Source of the DNA: an uncultured Saprospiraceae bacterium
GTDB lineage: Bacteria; Bacteroidota; Bacteroidia; Chitinophagales; Saprospiraceae
Assembly: GCA_905480595.1 (NCBI GenBank)
Contig: CAJQQY010000504.1
Coordinates: 1-35,313, forward strand
DNA: 35,313 nucleotides
Direction: 5' to 3'
The notes under the pieces were generated by a model. That model was not told where the DNA came from and ran no database searches. It worked only from the letters and a program-made list of their open reading frames with translations. Below, in pieces: positions 1 to 8,115 of this stretch. A program made the translations under genes and the position numbers. The stretch's first letter is position 1; every line of letters starts with the position of its first letter.

Positions 1-1419
1 ATAAAACTTAAAAAGAGAATCCTTTTCGCTGTAAACCAATGAATCACAAATAGCTTGTAAGTCAGATTTAAATAACCGTACATCAGGATAAGCAATCAAT
101 GTTCGAATAGAATCATCTTCATTTTGCTTAAATGAAATCAACGTATCAGATGCCAAATACAAAGTATCACCATCCATCAAAGTGGTCATTAATGGACGTC
201 CTATCATTGCCTTTATAAAATCCTCTTCTTCTATATAAATAACTGAATCACAATGACTTATGGATATATTTTGAGCCGTATCTTGCCAAATAACATTACC
301 GATTGCATAGCCCGTTTTTCCATCATAATCAATTTTATCAGCTTCCAATATTTGGGGAGGATCGCTCATTCTTGAACGTCCTTTCGTAGAATACACTTCA
401 TTCTTTTTATCATATCGAATGACCTCTGAGCGAATCTCTTGCTTCTCATCTTTGTAAAAAGCATTACCTTCCAAATTGGTTATTTCATTTTCTTCTTCGT
501 AGCGAATAACATCAGCATTGGCTTTTTTTAGTCCATCAATAAAGTGAGCATTTCCTGTTAGTGTAGTTTCTTTTTTATTCCCATCATATGTCATCAAATC
601 TGCCCAAGCTTTTTCTTCTCCTTTTTGATATTGTGCATTTTTTTTGAACTCCGCTAACTTATTTTTAGTGTCATAAAATCCATCTTCGCAGTAGATTTTT
701 CCTTCGTTTTGGCTAATCAAAGTTGGACCTAGAAAATAGGCAATTTTTTCTTTCGTATCGAATTTTAACGTATCCGATTTTAATTCAAATTGTGGATCAA
801 CCACAACAACACTATCTTTGAAAAAAGCCATATTATCACCCACATAATAATAGCCAATTTTACTAGTCAGATGAGTGGTGTCATTAGTTAAGGTTGCTCC
901 ATTTTTATAACTTGCAATTTTAGTATTCAAATCATATTTTAAAGAATCTGTAAATAACTTCTGTTCTTTACTTTCCAAAACTACTTCGCCATAGAAATCT
1001 GCTTTTTTCTCAAAACCATTATAAAATAAGGAATCGGAAAACACATTGACTGAATCTCCCTGCTGAATAATTACATTCCCCCAAGCTCGTACATTATTAT
1101 TATCATACAAAAATGCGCTGTCGCAATACATATAAGTCTCTCCTTGACGCATTTCAACTTGTCGAACTTCTTTAAACAATTGTCGCCCTTCGCCCGTAAT
1201 TCCAATCGCAATGTCAGCGTGATCGATGATAACTAAATCTTTTTCTAAAGAGTCTTGAGTTTCTTCTTCGAGTTCTTCAATATTCAGATTTGGGTTGGGT
1301 TTGGCTTTCGGTTTTGGAGGAGTTACTTGGGAAAAAGAGGTTAACGGTATTAGTGCTTGAAGTGCTAATACCGCAATAAGTGAAAATAAGAATTTAGTAT
1401 TTCTTGAATTACAAATCAT
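1..1419 (-). CDS. OstA-like (LptA-related) envelope protein, 3' end cut by window
   Basis: An open frame runs from an ATG at 1419 leftward off the window, 473 codons with no stop. The N-terminus is a signal peptide of about 31 residues (hydrophobic FLFSLIAVLALQALIPL, then SFSQ). After a Pro/Lys-rich linker come repeated beta-strand units such as 'YMYCDSAFLYDNNNVRAWG', 'GDSVNVFSDSLFYNG' and 'ICDSLVYSEKD'. This repeat style is that of the Bacteroidota OstA-like family, related to LptA/LptD N-terminal beta-jellyrolls that carry lipopolysaccharide across the periplasm. Function in LPS transport is inferred from the family. The start is chosen because it gives a complete signal peptide. The C-terminus lies outside the window. 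The flanking oxidoreductase is codirectional with a 121-bp gap. Confidence 0.85.
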   Translation of the reverse strand, partial: MICNSRNTKFLFSLIAVLALQALIPLTSFSQVTPPKPKAKPNPNLNIEELEEETQDSLEKDLVIIDHADIAIGITGEGRQLFKEVRQVEMRQGETYMYCDSAFLYDNNNVRAWGNVIIQQGDSVNVFSDSLFYNGFEKKADFYGEVVLESKEQKLFTDSLKYDLNTKIASYKNGATLTNDTTHLTSKIGYYYVGDNMAFFKDSVVVVDPQFELKSDTLKFDTKEKIAYFLGPTLISQNEGKIYCEDGFYDTKNKLAEFKKNAQYQKGEEKAWADLMTYDGNKKETTLTGNAHFIDGLKKANADVIRYEEENEITNLEGNAFYKDEKQEIRSEVIRYDKKNEVYSTKGRSRMSDPPQILEADKIDYDGKTGYAIGNVIWQDTAQNISISHCDSVIYIEEEDFIKAMIGRPLMTTLMDGDTLYLASDTLISFKQNEDDSIRTLIAYPDVRLFKSDLQAICDSLVYSEKDSLFKFY

Positions 1420-1540
1420 TAATTATCAATGGATTATAGAAAATAAAAAGGTTACTATTTCATACAACAAAACGAACAACCTTCAACTTAGTGAATCATA
1501 TTCTTCACTTTAAAGAAATAATAACATCTAATTTCAAATC

Positions 1541-2680
1541 TTAAATTTTCTTAAAAATCAATTCCGCTCCTTCTTCTCCCACCAAACTTCCAATTGCAAC
1601 TCCCATTCCTCCAAGTCGAACTGCTACCGACACATTTTTACTAATATTTTGAACGATTGGTTTTTTTGTATCTCCAATACCTAAAATTCCACTCCAGTTA
1701 CTTTCTATTTCAAATTTTTGGTTTGGCAAAATTACATTTTTCAGCAAATCTATTAAGGCATTTTGGATAATTTCTGTCGTTCCAAATTCGGGAGTTTCTT
1801 CTTGTTCCTTGGCTAAATTACGACCTCCTCCGAGTAAAATTCTCCCATTAATATTTCGGAAATAAAAATAGCCCTTATCGTAATGAAATGTTCCTTGAAT
1901 TGACTTGTTTTGCAATGGTTTAGTAATCAAAACTTGATTACGTGCTGGCACGATTTCACCTTGATTGATTAGGGTTTTGGAAAAACCATTAGTAGCAACA
2001 AGAACTTTTTTAAATTTCAAATTCCAACCATCCGTAGTTTCCAATTCTACTCTATTTTCACCGTCATTTAATTTTTTTATAAAAATTCCATTTAGAATTT
2101 TGACCCCTTTAGCTTGGGCGATTTCAAGCAAAGTTTTCATCATCTCACCAGTATGAATTTGACCTTCTGCTTGATTATGAATAAGATGTTCTATCTTTCC
2201 AAAACCGAAGTTAGAGATATTATTATCTGCGACTTTATAAACTTCTTTGTGACCAATAATTGAGTCTAATTTTTTATTAAAAAAATCAATCTGATCTGCA
2301 CATTGTTGAAAATTTAAACCATCTTCTTTCCTAAACAATTCAAACCCGCCTAATTCTTGATATTTTAAATTAGCATCTCCCACCCTCTTTCTCAACTTTA
2401 ATAATCCTTTCCATCTTTTTTCCACTAATGAAAAAACAACATCTTCTGACTGATCTTTTAAATCATCCAATAACTCAGTCATACTTCCAAAGCAAGCAAA
2501 ACCTGCATTTCTTGTACTTGCTCCAATGGGTAAACTACCTCGTTCCAAAATAATTACGCTTAATTTTGGAGATAACTCTTTCAATCGAATAGCAGCACTT
2601 AAGCCAACAATTCCGCTTCCAATAATGGCAACATCAATATTTTTCAAAAAGGATTCTTTCTCCCAGTAGCTTAAATTCAT
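1541..2680 (-). CDS. FAD-dependent oxidoreductase, DAO (D-amino-acid oxidase) superfamily
   Basis: A 379-residue flavoprotein. A dinucleotide-binding motif IIGSGIVGLSAAIRL lies near residues 19-33, followed by the 'LERG...GASTRNAGFACFG' segment that contacts FAD in DAO-family enzymes such as glycine oxidase and PuuB-like gamma-glutamylputrescine oxidase. The C-terminal 'VRLGGMGVAIGSLVGEEGA' is the second FAD-binding stretch of the family. The substrate, probably an amine or amino acid, cannot be read from sequence. The frame can be extended upstream to a TTG at 2764, but that region falls in an inverted repeat and reads like non-coding DNA. The ATG at 2680 gives the usual family N-terminus (MNLSYWEK) and is preferred. 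The protein is likely cytosolic, with no signal peptide. Confidence 0.85.
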   Translation of the reverse strand: MNLSYWEKESFLKNIDVAIIGSGIVGLSAAIRLKELSPKLSVIILERGSLPIGASTRNAGFACFGSMTELLDDLKDQSEDVVFSLVEKRWKGLLKLRKRVGDANLKYQELGGFELFRKEDGLNFQQCADQIDFFNKKLDSIIGHKEVYKVADNNISNFGFGKIEHLIHNQAEGQIHTGEMMKTLLEIAQAKGVKILNGIFIKKLNDGENRVELETTDGWNLKFKKVLVATNGFSKTLINQGEIVPARNQVLITKPLQNKSIQGTFHYDKGYFYFRNINGRILLGGGRNLAKEQEETPEFGTTEIIQNALIDLLKNVILPNQKFEIESNWSGILGIGDTKKPIVQNISKNVSVAVRLGGMGVAIGSLVGEEGAELIFKKI

Positions 2681-2733
2681 AGAAATGGTTTCTGCAAAAA
2701 TAACTAAGTGATTTGACAATAAGATCAATTTTG

Positions 2734-2789
2734 AATTATGAATGAAGAATTTTGAATACTTCAAAATTCAAAATTCTTCATTCATAATT
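2734..2789. repeat. perfect inverted repeat, 24-bp arms with 8-nt loop
   Basis: Arms 2734-2757 and 2766-2789 are exact reverse complements, centred on GAAGAATTTTGAA / TTCAAAATTCTTC. It sits between the divergent oxidoreductase and DUF4293 genes, and the right arm ends 9 bases before the -7 element of the DUF4293 promoter. There is no T-tract typical of a terminator on the minus side. It may be a palindromic repeat element or an operator. Confidence 0.75.
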
Positions 2790-2797
2790 ATCTCTAT

Positions 2798-2805
2798 TAT
2801 ATTTG
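2798..2805 (+). promoter_or_regulatory. Bacteroidota-type -7 promoter element for the DUF4293 gene
   Basis: TATATTTG matches the Bacteroidota sigma-ABfr -7 consensus TAnnTTTG exactly and lies 41 bases before the ATG at 2847. No clear -33 TTG was found, since the inverted repeat occupies that position. Confidence 0.55.
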
Positions 2806-2846
2806 CAAAAAAATATTAAATCTTATAAAAAATAAACTGACTTATT

Positions 2847-3287
2847 ATGATTCAACGAATTCAAACTATTTATTTGGTTTTAGCTGCAGCTTGTGCATTT
2901 GGCCTGTTTGGGCTTCCATTTGCCACCTCTACTCAAAGTTCAGATGCTACTTCATTATTTGCTGATGGAATTTATAATATCAATGATCATACAGCTCTTA
3001 TAGCCCTTTTTTGCGCAGCTGGTGCTTTAGTCTTGATCAGCATTTTCCTTTTTAATAATAGAAAACAACAATTGTTAATGGGTAGGTTTGCTATCATTGC
3101 AGATGTGATTGGAATTATTCTAGTCCTAGTTTTCTTGTACCAAGATGGAGCAAAAACTGGGGAAGCAGACGTTCAAGAGCAATTAGGAGTAGGTCTTCCT
3201 ATTTTATTCATAATTTTTGCACTTTTAGCTCAAAGAGGAATCTCTAGTGATGAAAAATTAGTTAGGTCAGCTGATCGATTGAGATAA
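2847..3287 (+). CDS. DUF4293 family membrane protein
   Basis: A 146-residue protein starting MIQRIQTIYLVLAAACAFG, the hallmark N-terminus of the Bacteroidota DUF4293 family. Four hydrophobic segments are visible: about residues 7-27, 48-67, 78-98 and 113-128. They imply a small four-helix inner-membrane protein. The C-terminal tail is charged (ISSDEKLVRSADRLR), which is common in this family. The molecular role is unknown. The gene is transcribed alone, from the promoter at about 2798 to the hairpin at 3311-3346, and faces the exb operon tail-to-tail. Confidence 0.9.
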   Translation: MIQRIQTIYLVLAAACAFGLFGLPFATSTQSSDATSLFADGIYNINDHTALIALFCAAGALVLISIFLFNNRKQQLLMGRFAIIADVIGIILVLVFLYQDGAKTGEADVQEQLGVGLPILFIIFALLAQRGISSDEKLVRSADRLR

Positions 3288-3310
3288 TTAATTCGAATGT
3301 ATTCTCAACA

Positions 3311-3346
3311 AAAAAGGTCATACCGAGTATTCGGTATGACCTTTTT
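3311..3346. terminator. bidirectional terminator between DUF4293 and exbD
   Basis: A perfect 16-bp stem (arms 3311-3326 and 3331-3346, core GGTCATACCGA) with a 4-nt GTAT loop. It begins with five A and ends with five T, so it can end transcription on both strands. It lies between two convergent genes (stops at 3287 and 3367). Confidence 0.9.
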
Positions 3347-3366
3347 ATATTTCAAAAAACAAATTA

Positions 3367-3834
3367 TTACTGCTCTTTAGTCTTAGCTGAATAATTTATT
3401 TTGAGTTGATTAGATTGTCTGAGTTTAGTTTTGATGTCTTGAAGGATTCCCATCGTAACATCTCCATCTACTTTCAAAGAAGATATAATTAACCCTCTCT
3501 TACTCTCAGGTACCTTTTGTTTAAAGTTTTCTAAAAACAAAGGAATATCACCTGGACCTTTAACGGCATCACCTAATTGAAGCATAGGTGCAGTACCATA
3601 TATTGGCTGATACTGTTCTTTTGGTTTTCCTACATGAATAGTATTTACCAACGTTTTGTGTATCAATTTTGTCAACTCTGTTGCTTTAGGAGTAACTACA
3701 TCTACCTTGAGAGTATTTTCACGAAGTACTGTGGTCACCATAAAGAAGAAAAGCAACATAAAAATAATATCAGGGAGTGAAGCCGTAGATACAGCTGGCA
3801 TCTCCTTTCCTTTACCTTCATTAAATTTGCCCAT
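3367..3834 (-). CDS. exbD: ExbD/TolR-family biopolymer transport protein (distal copy)
   Basis: A 155-residue protein with a short cytoplasmic N-terminus and one transmembrane helix, about residues 20-38 (LPDIIFMLLFFFMVTT). It contains Asp22, the position that carries protons in ExbD/TolR. A periplasmic domain with the 'IHVGKPKE...' segment follows. It is the last gene of the exbB - membrane protein - exbD - exbD operon, 95 bp after the longer exbD. In Bacteroidota these complexes energise TonB-dependent outer-membrane transport or related envelope machines; which one is not shown here. ATG at 3834 starts the conserved part directly. Confidence 0.9.
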   Translation of the reverse strand: MGKFNEGKGKEMPAVSTASLPDIIFMLLFFFMVTTVLRENTLKVDVVTPKATELTKLIHKTLVNTIHVGKPKEQYQPIYGTAPMLQLGDAVKGPGDIPLFLENFKQKVPESKRGLIISSLKVDGDVTMGILQDIKTKLRQSNQLKINYSAKTKEQ

Positions 3835-3929
3835 GATTAATTTTTTTTAAATCTTTCGTTTAAAAAAGATTGGTGAATAAATAAGGTAGTTTTTCGACTA
3901 AGTTTTACTAATAGAATTTAGCAAAGCAT

Positions 3930-4487
3930 CTAACCTTCTTCACCAAATGCAGTAGGTTCAGCCTCAGAAATAATCAATGGAATTTTATTCCTAATGACTT
4001 TTTGATCAGCTTTTTCTAAAAACTCATAAGGTTTTCCATGGGTTCTTTCAGCCATTTCATTCCTTAATTCGTTGTATGCACCCTTTAACTCATTTAAAAC
4101 TTCGATATAAGTTTCGTATTTAGTCCCTCTATCGTTTTTCAAAGAGATAATTGCTTTTTCAGGTTTTTCAGCGTAATCTGGTCGATTCTCTGGATTAGAA
4201 ATAAACTCCTTTGCATTCTTTCTTAAATTTCTTGCTTGCATAGGTTCATTTCTGACCAATAGTTCATTATTAGCATTTACTAATACTGAATATACATTTC
4301 GCTCTTTCAACTTAGTAATATCTGGCTCATCATCAGACCAAGGTGGAAGTGTAGTCAAAACCCCTTTGTCTTCAGCAATTTGAGTCGTTACCAAGAAAAA
4401 GATCAATAGTAAGAAAGCGATATCCGCCATAGACCCCGCATTAATTTCGTTGGACTGTCGTCCTTTGCTTCCTTTTTTCTTTAACAT
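3930..4487 (-). CDS. exbD: ExbD/TolR-family biopolymer transport protein (proximal copy)
   Basis: A 185-residue protein: basic N-terminus (KKKGSKGRQSNEINAGS), then a single helix, about residues 20-38 (MADIAFLLLIFFLVTT), with the conserved Asp at position 22. A periplasmic domain of about 145 residues follows. It is longer than the second copy and has an insert rich in Glu/Asn/Arg around residues 75-100. It starts 7 bases after the stop of the preceding membrane gene, so the two are probably translated from one message. Two unequal ExbD copies are usual for this operon type in Bacteroidota and may form a heteromeric periplasmic dimer (inference). Confidence 0.9.
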   Translation of the reverse strand: MLKKKGSKGRQSNEINAGSMADIAFLLLIFFLVTTQIAEDKGVLTTLPPWSDDEPDITKLKERNVYSVLVNANNELLVRNEPMQARNLRKNAKEFISNPENRPDYAEKPEKAIISLKNDRGTKYETYIEVLNELKGAYNELRNEMAERTHGKPYEFLEKADQKVIRNKIPLIISEAEPTAFGEEG

Positions 4488-4494
4488 AGTTGAA

Positions 4495-4986
4495 TTATTT
4501 AAAGAAGTTACGAATTTCTGAAACTACTATTCCTAATGTTGCAAGTCCTATCATGGCAACGCCAGTCGTTATAGATCCTCCAACAAATTTTCTAGTATTA
4601 TCTTCTAAACCGAACTTCTTTGCCACATTATAAACTTCACCAGAAGTCTCCAATTCAGTTGTAGAATATCCGATAGCAAAGATAATCCCAATTAAAGCTA
4701 ATCCTGCTACAGCTCCTAAAGAACCTTTGATGTTAGTAGCTGCTTGGAAGAATCCAAAACCTATCATCAAAAGAGCTCCTACTACAATAAGTAGAACTGT
4801 AACTCCGATTCCGAAATCGAATAAGCCAAATCCATATCTTGCTTTGTCTTTTACACCATCAGCATCCATTGCCGTGAAAGTTTCGTAATCACCACTTGAT
4901 ACGATTAAAGCGTAGAAAGCTATTACGAGAAGTGCACCAACAACAAATGAGATCGTTTGCCCATTTTTGGTTAAAAATTTATACAT
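4495..4986 (-). CDS. small membrane protein of the exb operon, unknown function
   Basis: 163 residues with about four hydrophobic helices: roughly residues 12-30, 58-82, 90-106 and 137-157. A periplasm-like loop lies between helices 1 and 2 (SSGDYETFTAMDADGVKD). No catalytic motif is seen. It lies between exbB (23-bp gap) and exbD (7-bp gap), so it almost certainly works with or assembles the ExbB/ExbD motor. Similar proteins sit at this place in other Bacteroidota exb operons, as far as I recall. No function is assigned. Confidence 0.8.
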   Translation of the reverse strand: MYKFLTKNGQTISFVVGALLVIAFYALIVSSGDYETFTAMDADGVKDKARYGFGLFDFGIGVTVLLIVVGALLMIGFGFFQAATNIKGSLGAVAGLALIGIIFAIGYSTTELETSGEVYNVAKKFGLEDNTRKFVGGSITTGVAMIGLATLGIVVSEIRNFFK

Positions 4987-5009
4987 AATATTATTCTTCG
5001 TTTTAATGA

Positions 5010-5738
5010 TTATTTAAAAACATTGTTGCTAGCCATAACATCTACTAATGCAATAGAAGCATCTTCCATTTTTCCTACGATACTATCTACTTTAGAGATA
5101 ATGTAGTTATAAAAGATTTGAAGAATAATAGCTGTAACCAAACCAAATACTGTTGTTAATAAGGCTACTTTAATACCATCGGCAACTACTGCAGGAGAAA
5201 GTTCACCTACTGTTGCAATTTTTTCGAAGGCTCCAATCATCCCGATTACAGTACCCATAAATCCAAGCATCGGTGCAATCGCAATAAAAAGTGAAATCCA
5301 AACTAATCCTTTTTCTAAAAGTCCCATTTGTACAGAACCATAAGAAACGATAGATTTTTCAACAGCCTCTGGGCCATTGTTTGCTTGTCTTAATCCTTCA
5401 TAAAGGATAGTAGCTGTAGGTCCTTGAGTTGATTTACATACTTCCATAGCGCCATTTACGTTTCCTGATTTTAAGTTCTCATCAATCTGAGACATTAATT
5501 TATCAGTATTCGCACTTGCGATATTAAGTGTAATAATTCTTTCGATACAGAAAGCCAATCCTAAGATTAAACAAACTAATACCAAACTCATAAACTGCCA
5601 ACCTCCATCAATGAAGTATTTTTTCAAAATTTGGAAACCGCCGGCATCAGCAGCGTCGCCGCCTTGAGCTAACATTTCAGGTGCTCCAGTAGTCATACAA
5701 AGAGCGAATACAAGCAGAAGTGCAATAATTTTTCGCAT
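5010..5738 (-). CDS. exbB: MotA/TolQ/ExbB proton-channel family protein
   Basis: 242 residues from the ATG at 5738; a TTG two codons upstream is less likely. The first 24 residues form a hydrophobic, signal-peptide-like segment (MRKIIALLLVFALCMTTGAP), an N-terminal addition often seen in Bacteroidota ExbB and absent from E. coli ExbB. Next come a helix near 49-66, a cytoplasmic loop, and the paired channel helices 'WISLFIAIAPMLGFMGTVIGMIGAF' (quoted as consecutive parts WISLFIAIAPML and GFMGTVIGMIGAF) and 'ALLTTVFGLVTAIILQ'. These carry the conserved Gly/Thr residues of the proton path. It is the first gene of a four-gene operon with two exbD genes and supplies the stator channel in the inner membrane. 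Confidence 0.92.
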   Translation of the reverse strand: MRKIIALLLVFALCMTTGAPEMLAQGGDAADAGGFQILKKYFIDGGWQFMSLVLVCLILGLAFCIERIITLNIASANTDKLMSQIDENLKSGNVNGAMEVCKSTQGPTATILYEGLRQANNGPEAVEKSIVSYGSVQMGLLEKGLVWISLFIAIAPMLGFMGTVIGMIGAFEKIATVGELSPAVVADGIKVALLTTVFGLVTAIILQIFYNYIISKVDSIVGKMEDASIALVDVMASNNVFK

Positions 5739-5929
5739 AGTCAAAAGGTTTTACGATTGTTTTTTAGTTAAAAAATTAAATTATTTCATCCGAAATCCTC
5801 GGAATTGTTGCTGGTTGATTTTTAGTTGGTTGATTCGTTTTTTTTAATTCAACTTTCAAACTGTTCAAAAATTAAATCAGTTATCAACTATACAACTTGC
5901 GATCAGTAATTATACATATTTATGTTCAG

Positions 5930-6016
5930 CGGAGAGTAAGGGATTCGAACCCTTGATACCATCTCTAGTATACACGCTTTCCAAGCGTGCGCCTTAAGCC
6001 ACTCGGCCAACTCTCC
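5930..6016 (-). tRNA. tRNA-Ser (anticodon GGA)
   Basis: On the minus strand the 87-nt sequence begins GGAGAGTTGGCCGAGTGGCT. It has a 7-bp acceptor stem (GGAGAGT/ACTCTCC), an anticodon stem-loop CACGC-TTGGAAA-GCGTG giving GGA, a long class-II variable arm and a GGTTCGAATCC T-arm. The long variable arm and anticodon identify serine (UCC/UCU codons). CCA is not encoded. A 75-codon open frame across this gene is spurious. Confidence 0.97.
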
Positions 6017-6270
6017 AATCTCATGCTTAAAGCAAGGTCTAAGTCCTCTTTTTTGCCTTTTGGTAACACCCTTTGGTATTAAGCTAGTCACAGGAAATGT
6101 AAATAAAATTAAATTTTCAAAATTTTCCAAAACTCAATACATATAAAATGTATTTTATTGGTAATAATTACACTATCTCTTCAAAAAACCGTGATTATCA
6201 GCGATTTATGTAGTTTTAAAAATAAAAAATCTTCAATATTGTTCTTTCTAGTCCTCTAAAATCCAAAATA

Positions 6271-7044
6271 TTATTTTTCCATTTCCCCAAAAATATCTTG
6301 AGCATTTTTAGATGTGATTTTAGCAACTTCCTCCAAACTTACATTTTTAATCATTGCTAACTTTTCAGCAACTAATTTTACATATCCACTTTCATTTCTT
6401 TTTCCACGAAATGGTGAAGGTGCTAAGTAGGGTGAATCTGTTTCTAAAACAACTTTTTCAAGTGAAACTTCTTCCATCGTTTTATCCAAACCTGCTTTCT
6501 TAAAAGTAACTACACCTCCTATTCCTAAATAAAATCCTAAATCAATTATCGCATTGGCTTCTTCAACTGATCCTCCAAAACAATGGAAGATTCCTCGAAG
6601 TCGATCGTCTTTTTCTTCAGCCAAAACTTCAATTACTTCCTGCATCGATTTTCGAGAATGAATCACTATCGGAATATCGAATTCTTTTGCCCAATTAATT
6701 TGAGTTCGGAAAGCTTCTTTTTGAATCTCAAAAGTCGAAGTATCCCAATGCAAATCAATTCCTATCTCTCCTATTGCACAAAAATATCGCTTGTCCAACC
6801 ATTCTTTGACGATGGCTAATTCTTCTTGATAATTTTCCTTGACTGAACACGGATGCAATCCCATCATTGCAATACACGTTTCTGGATTTGATTTTTCCAA
6901 AGCTAACATTGCATCAATTGATGTGCTATCGATATTCGGTAAGTAAAATTTTTCTACACCATTATCTTTTGCACGCTGCATCATTTCTGATCGATCTTCA
7001 TCGAACTGATCTAAATATATATGTGTATGTGTGTCGACTAACAT
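6271..7044 (-). CDS. tatD: TatD-family metal-dependent deoxyribonuclease
   Basis: 257 residues, the usual TatD length. Metal-binding and catalytic positions of the amidohydrolase-type TIM barrel are all visible: HTH near residues 6-8 (VDTHTHIYLD), Glu in CAIGEIGID, His in PIVIHSRKS, His in GIFHCFGG and Asp in LETDSPYLAP. TatD proteins are Mg-dependent 3'-5' DNases acting on single-stranded DNA and RNA, often in DNA repair. The enzyme is cytosolic. It is transcribed alone with its own -7 element at 7112-7119 and a leader of about 60 nt. Confidence 0.93.
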   Translation of the reverse strand: MLVDTHTHIYLDQFDEDRSEMMQRAKDNGVEKFYLPNIDSTSIDAMLALEKSNPETCIAMMGLHPCSVKENYQEELAIVKEWLDKRYFCAIGEIGIDLHWDTSTFEIQKEAFRTQINWAKEFDIPIVIHSRKSMQEVIEVLAEEKDDRLRGIFHCFGGSVEEANAIIDLGFYLGIGGVVTFKKAGLDKTMEEVSLEKVVLETDSPYLAPSPFRGKRNESGYVKLVAEKLAMIKNVSLEEVAKITSKNAQDIFGEMEK

Positions 7045-7111
7045 TGTCCTCTGTTAATTAAATAACCTCATTTCCGTGGGGTAGGCTCCATTACCTTGGA
7101 TTTGAAAAGAA

Positions 7112-7119
7112 CAAAAGTA
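7112..7119 (-). promoter_or_regulatory. -7 promoter element of tatD
   Basis: TACTTTTG on the minus strand fits TAnnTTTG exactly and lies 68 bases before the tatD start. A convincing -33 element was not found. Confidence 0.5.
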
Positions 7120-7288
7120 GCGAATTGGATTCGTTTTATTGATTAAACTTAACTAATTAAAGTCAAAAATTAAGTACCGTCATCCTGACTACTTTTTTTG
7201 ACTTCATTAATTAGATTAAAAAAGTAGAATTTTTGGTGTGTGAATATTTATTATTTTTATTTATTTTTTGGAAAAAGTAAAAATCAAT

Positions 7289-8080
7289 ATGCAAAAATCA
7301 ATTTTTGAAATCTCACAAATGGATTGCCCTTCGGAAGAAAACCTCATCAGACTGAAGCTCGCCGATATTTCAGAAATTAAAAATTTAGATTTTGATATTC
7401 CGAATCGGAAATTGACCATCTTTCATTTTTCCAAAAAAGAAAAAATTGGATATGCGCTGGCAGAACTAAAGTTGGGAGAAAAACATTTAGAAACACTCGA
7501 AGTCGAAAACCAAGAATTTTCAGAAGACAATCATCAACGTAAATTACTATGGACAGTTTTGCTGATCAATTTTGCCTTTTTCATCATTGAAATTACGACT
7601 GGATATTTCTCCAAATCAATGGGTTTGGTCGCAGATAGTTTAGATATGCTAGCTGACTCTTTTGTTTACGGAATTAGTCTCTTAGCTATCGGAGGGACTA
7701 TCGCATTGAAAAAAAACATTGCTAAAACTGCTGGTTACTTTCAGATTATTTTAGCCGTTCTAGGTTTTGTGGAAGTTATTCGTAGATTCGTTGGGCAAGT
7801 TGAAATTCCAGTTTTTTCTACAATGATTATTGTTTCTATTTTCGCACTTATCGCCAATGGCATTTGTTTATTTTTATTGCAAAAAAATAAAAGTAGCGAA
7901 GCGCATATGCAGGCAAGTTTAATTTTTACATCTAATGATGTGATTATTAATTTAGGAGTAATTATCGCAGGAATTTTAGTTTATTTTTTAAAATCCAATT
8001 TACCTGACTTAATTATTGGAACTATAGTTTTTGTTTTAGTAATTCAAGGAGCGAGGAAAATATTGAGTTTAAGTAAATAG
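7289..8080 (+). CDS. cation transporter, CDF-like, with an HMA-like N-terminal domain
   Basis: 263 residues from the ATG at 7289; an upstream TTG at 7268 would add seven residues and is less likely. Residues 1-75 look like a degenerate heavy-metal-associated fold with a single Cys (ISQMDCPSEEN, Cys13) in place of CxxC. Residues 85-262 hold six hydrophobic helices of the cation diffusion facilitator type. Helix 2 carries DSLDMLADS, so DxxxD, and helix 5 carries SNDVIINLG, so DxxxN. The HxxxD typical of Zn transporters is absent, so the metal may differ (inference). The usual C-terminal cytoplasmic CDF domain is missing. It is followed 35 bp later by the RNase H gene on the same strand. Confidence 0.82.
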   Translation: MQKSIFEISQMDCPSEENLIRLKLADISEIKNLDFDIPNRKLTIFHFSKKEKIGYALAELKLGEKHLETLEVENQEFSEDNHQRKLLWTVLLINFAFFIIEITTGYFSKSMGLVADSLDMLADSFVYGISLLAIGGTIALKKNIAKTAGYFQIILAVLGFVEVIRRFVGQVEIPVFSTMIIVSIFALIANGICLFLLQKNKSSEAHMQASLIFTSNDVIINLGVIIAGILVYFLKSNLPDLIIGTIVFVLVIQGARKILSLSK

Positions 8081-8115
8081 CGGATTTAGATTTTTACAAA
8101 AAGTCGAATTAGAAT

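Noticed and set aside
2681..2764. N-terminal extension of the FAD oxidoreductase to the TTG at 2764
   Set aside because: The extra 28 residues come from an inverted repeat and do not fit the family N-terminus.
5903..6130. 75-codon frame on the minus strand
   Set aside because: It is read straight through tRNA-Ser and includes both tRNA stems; no independent coding evidence.
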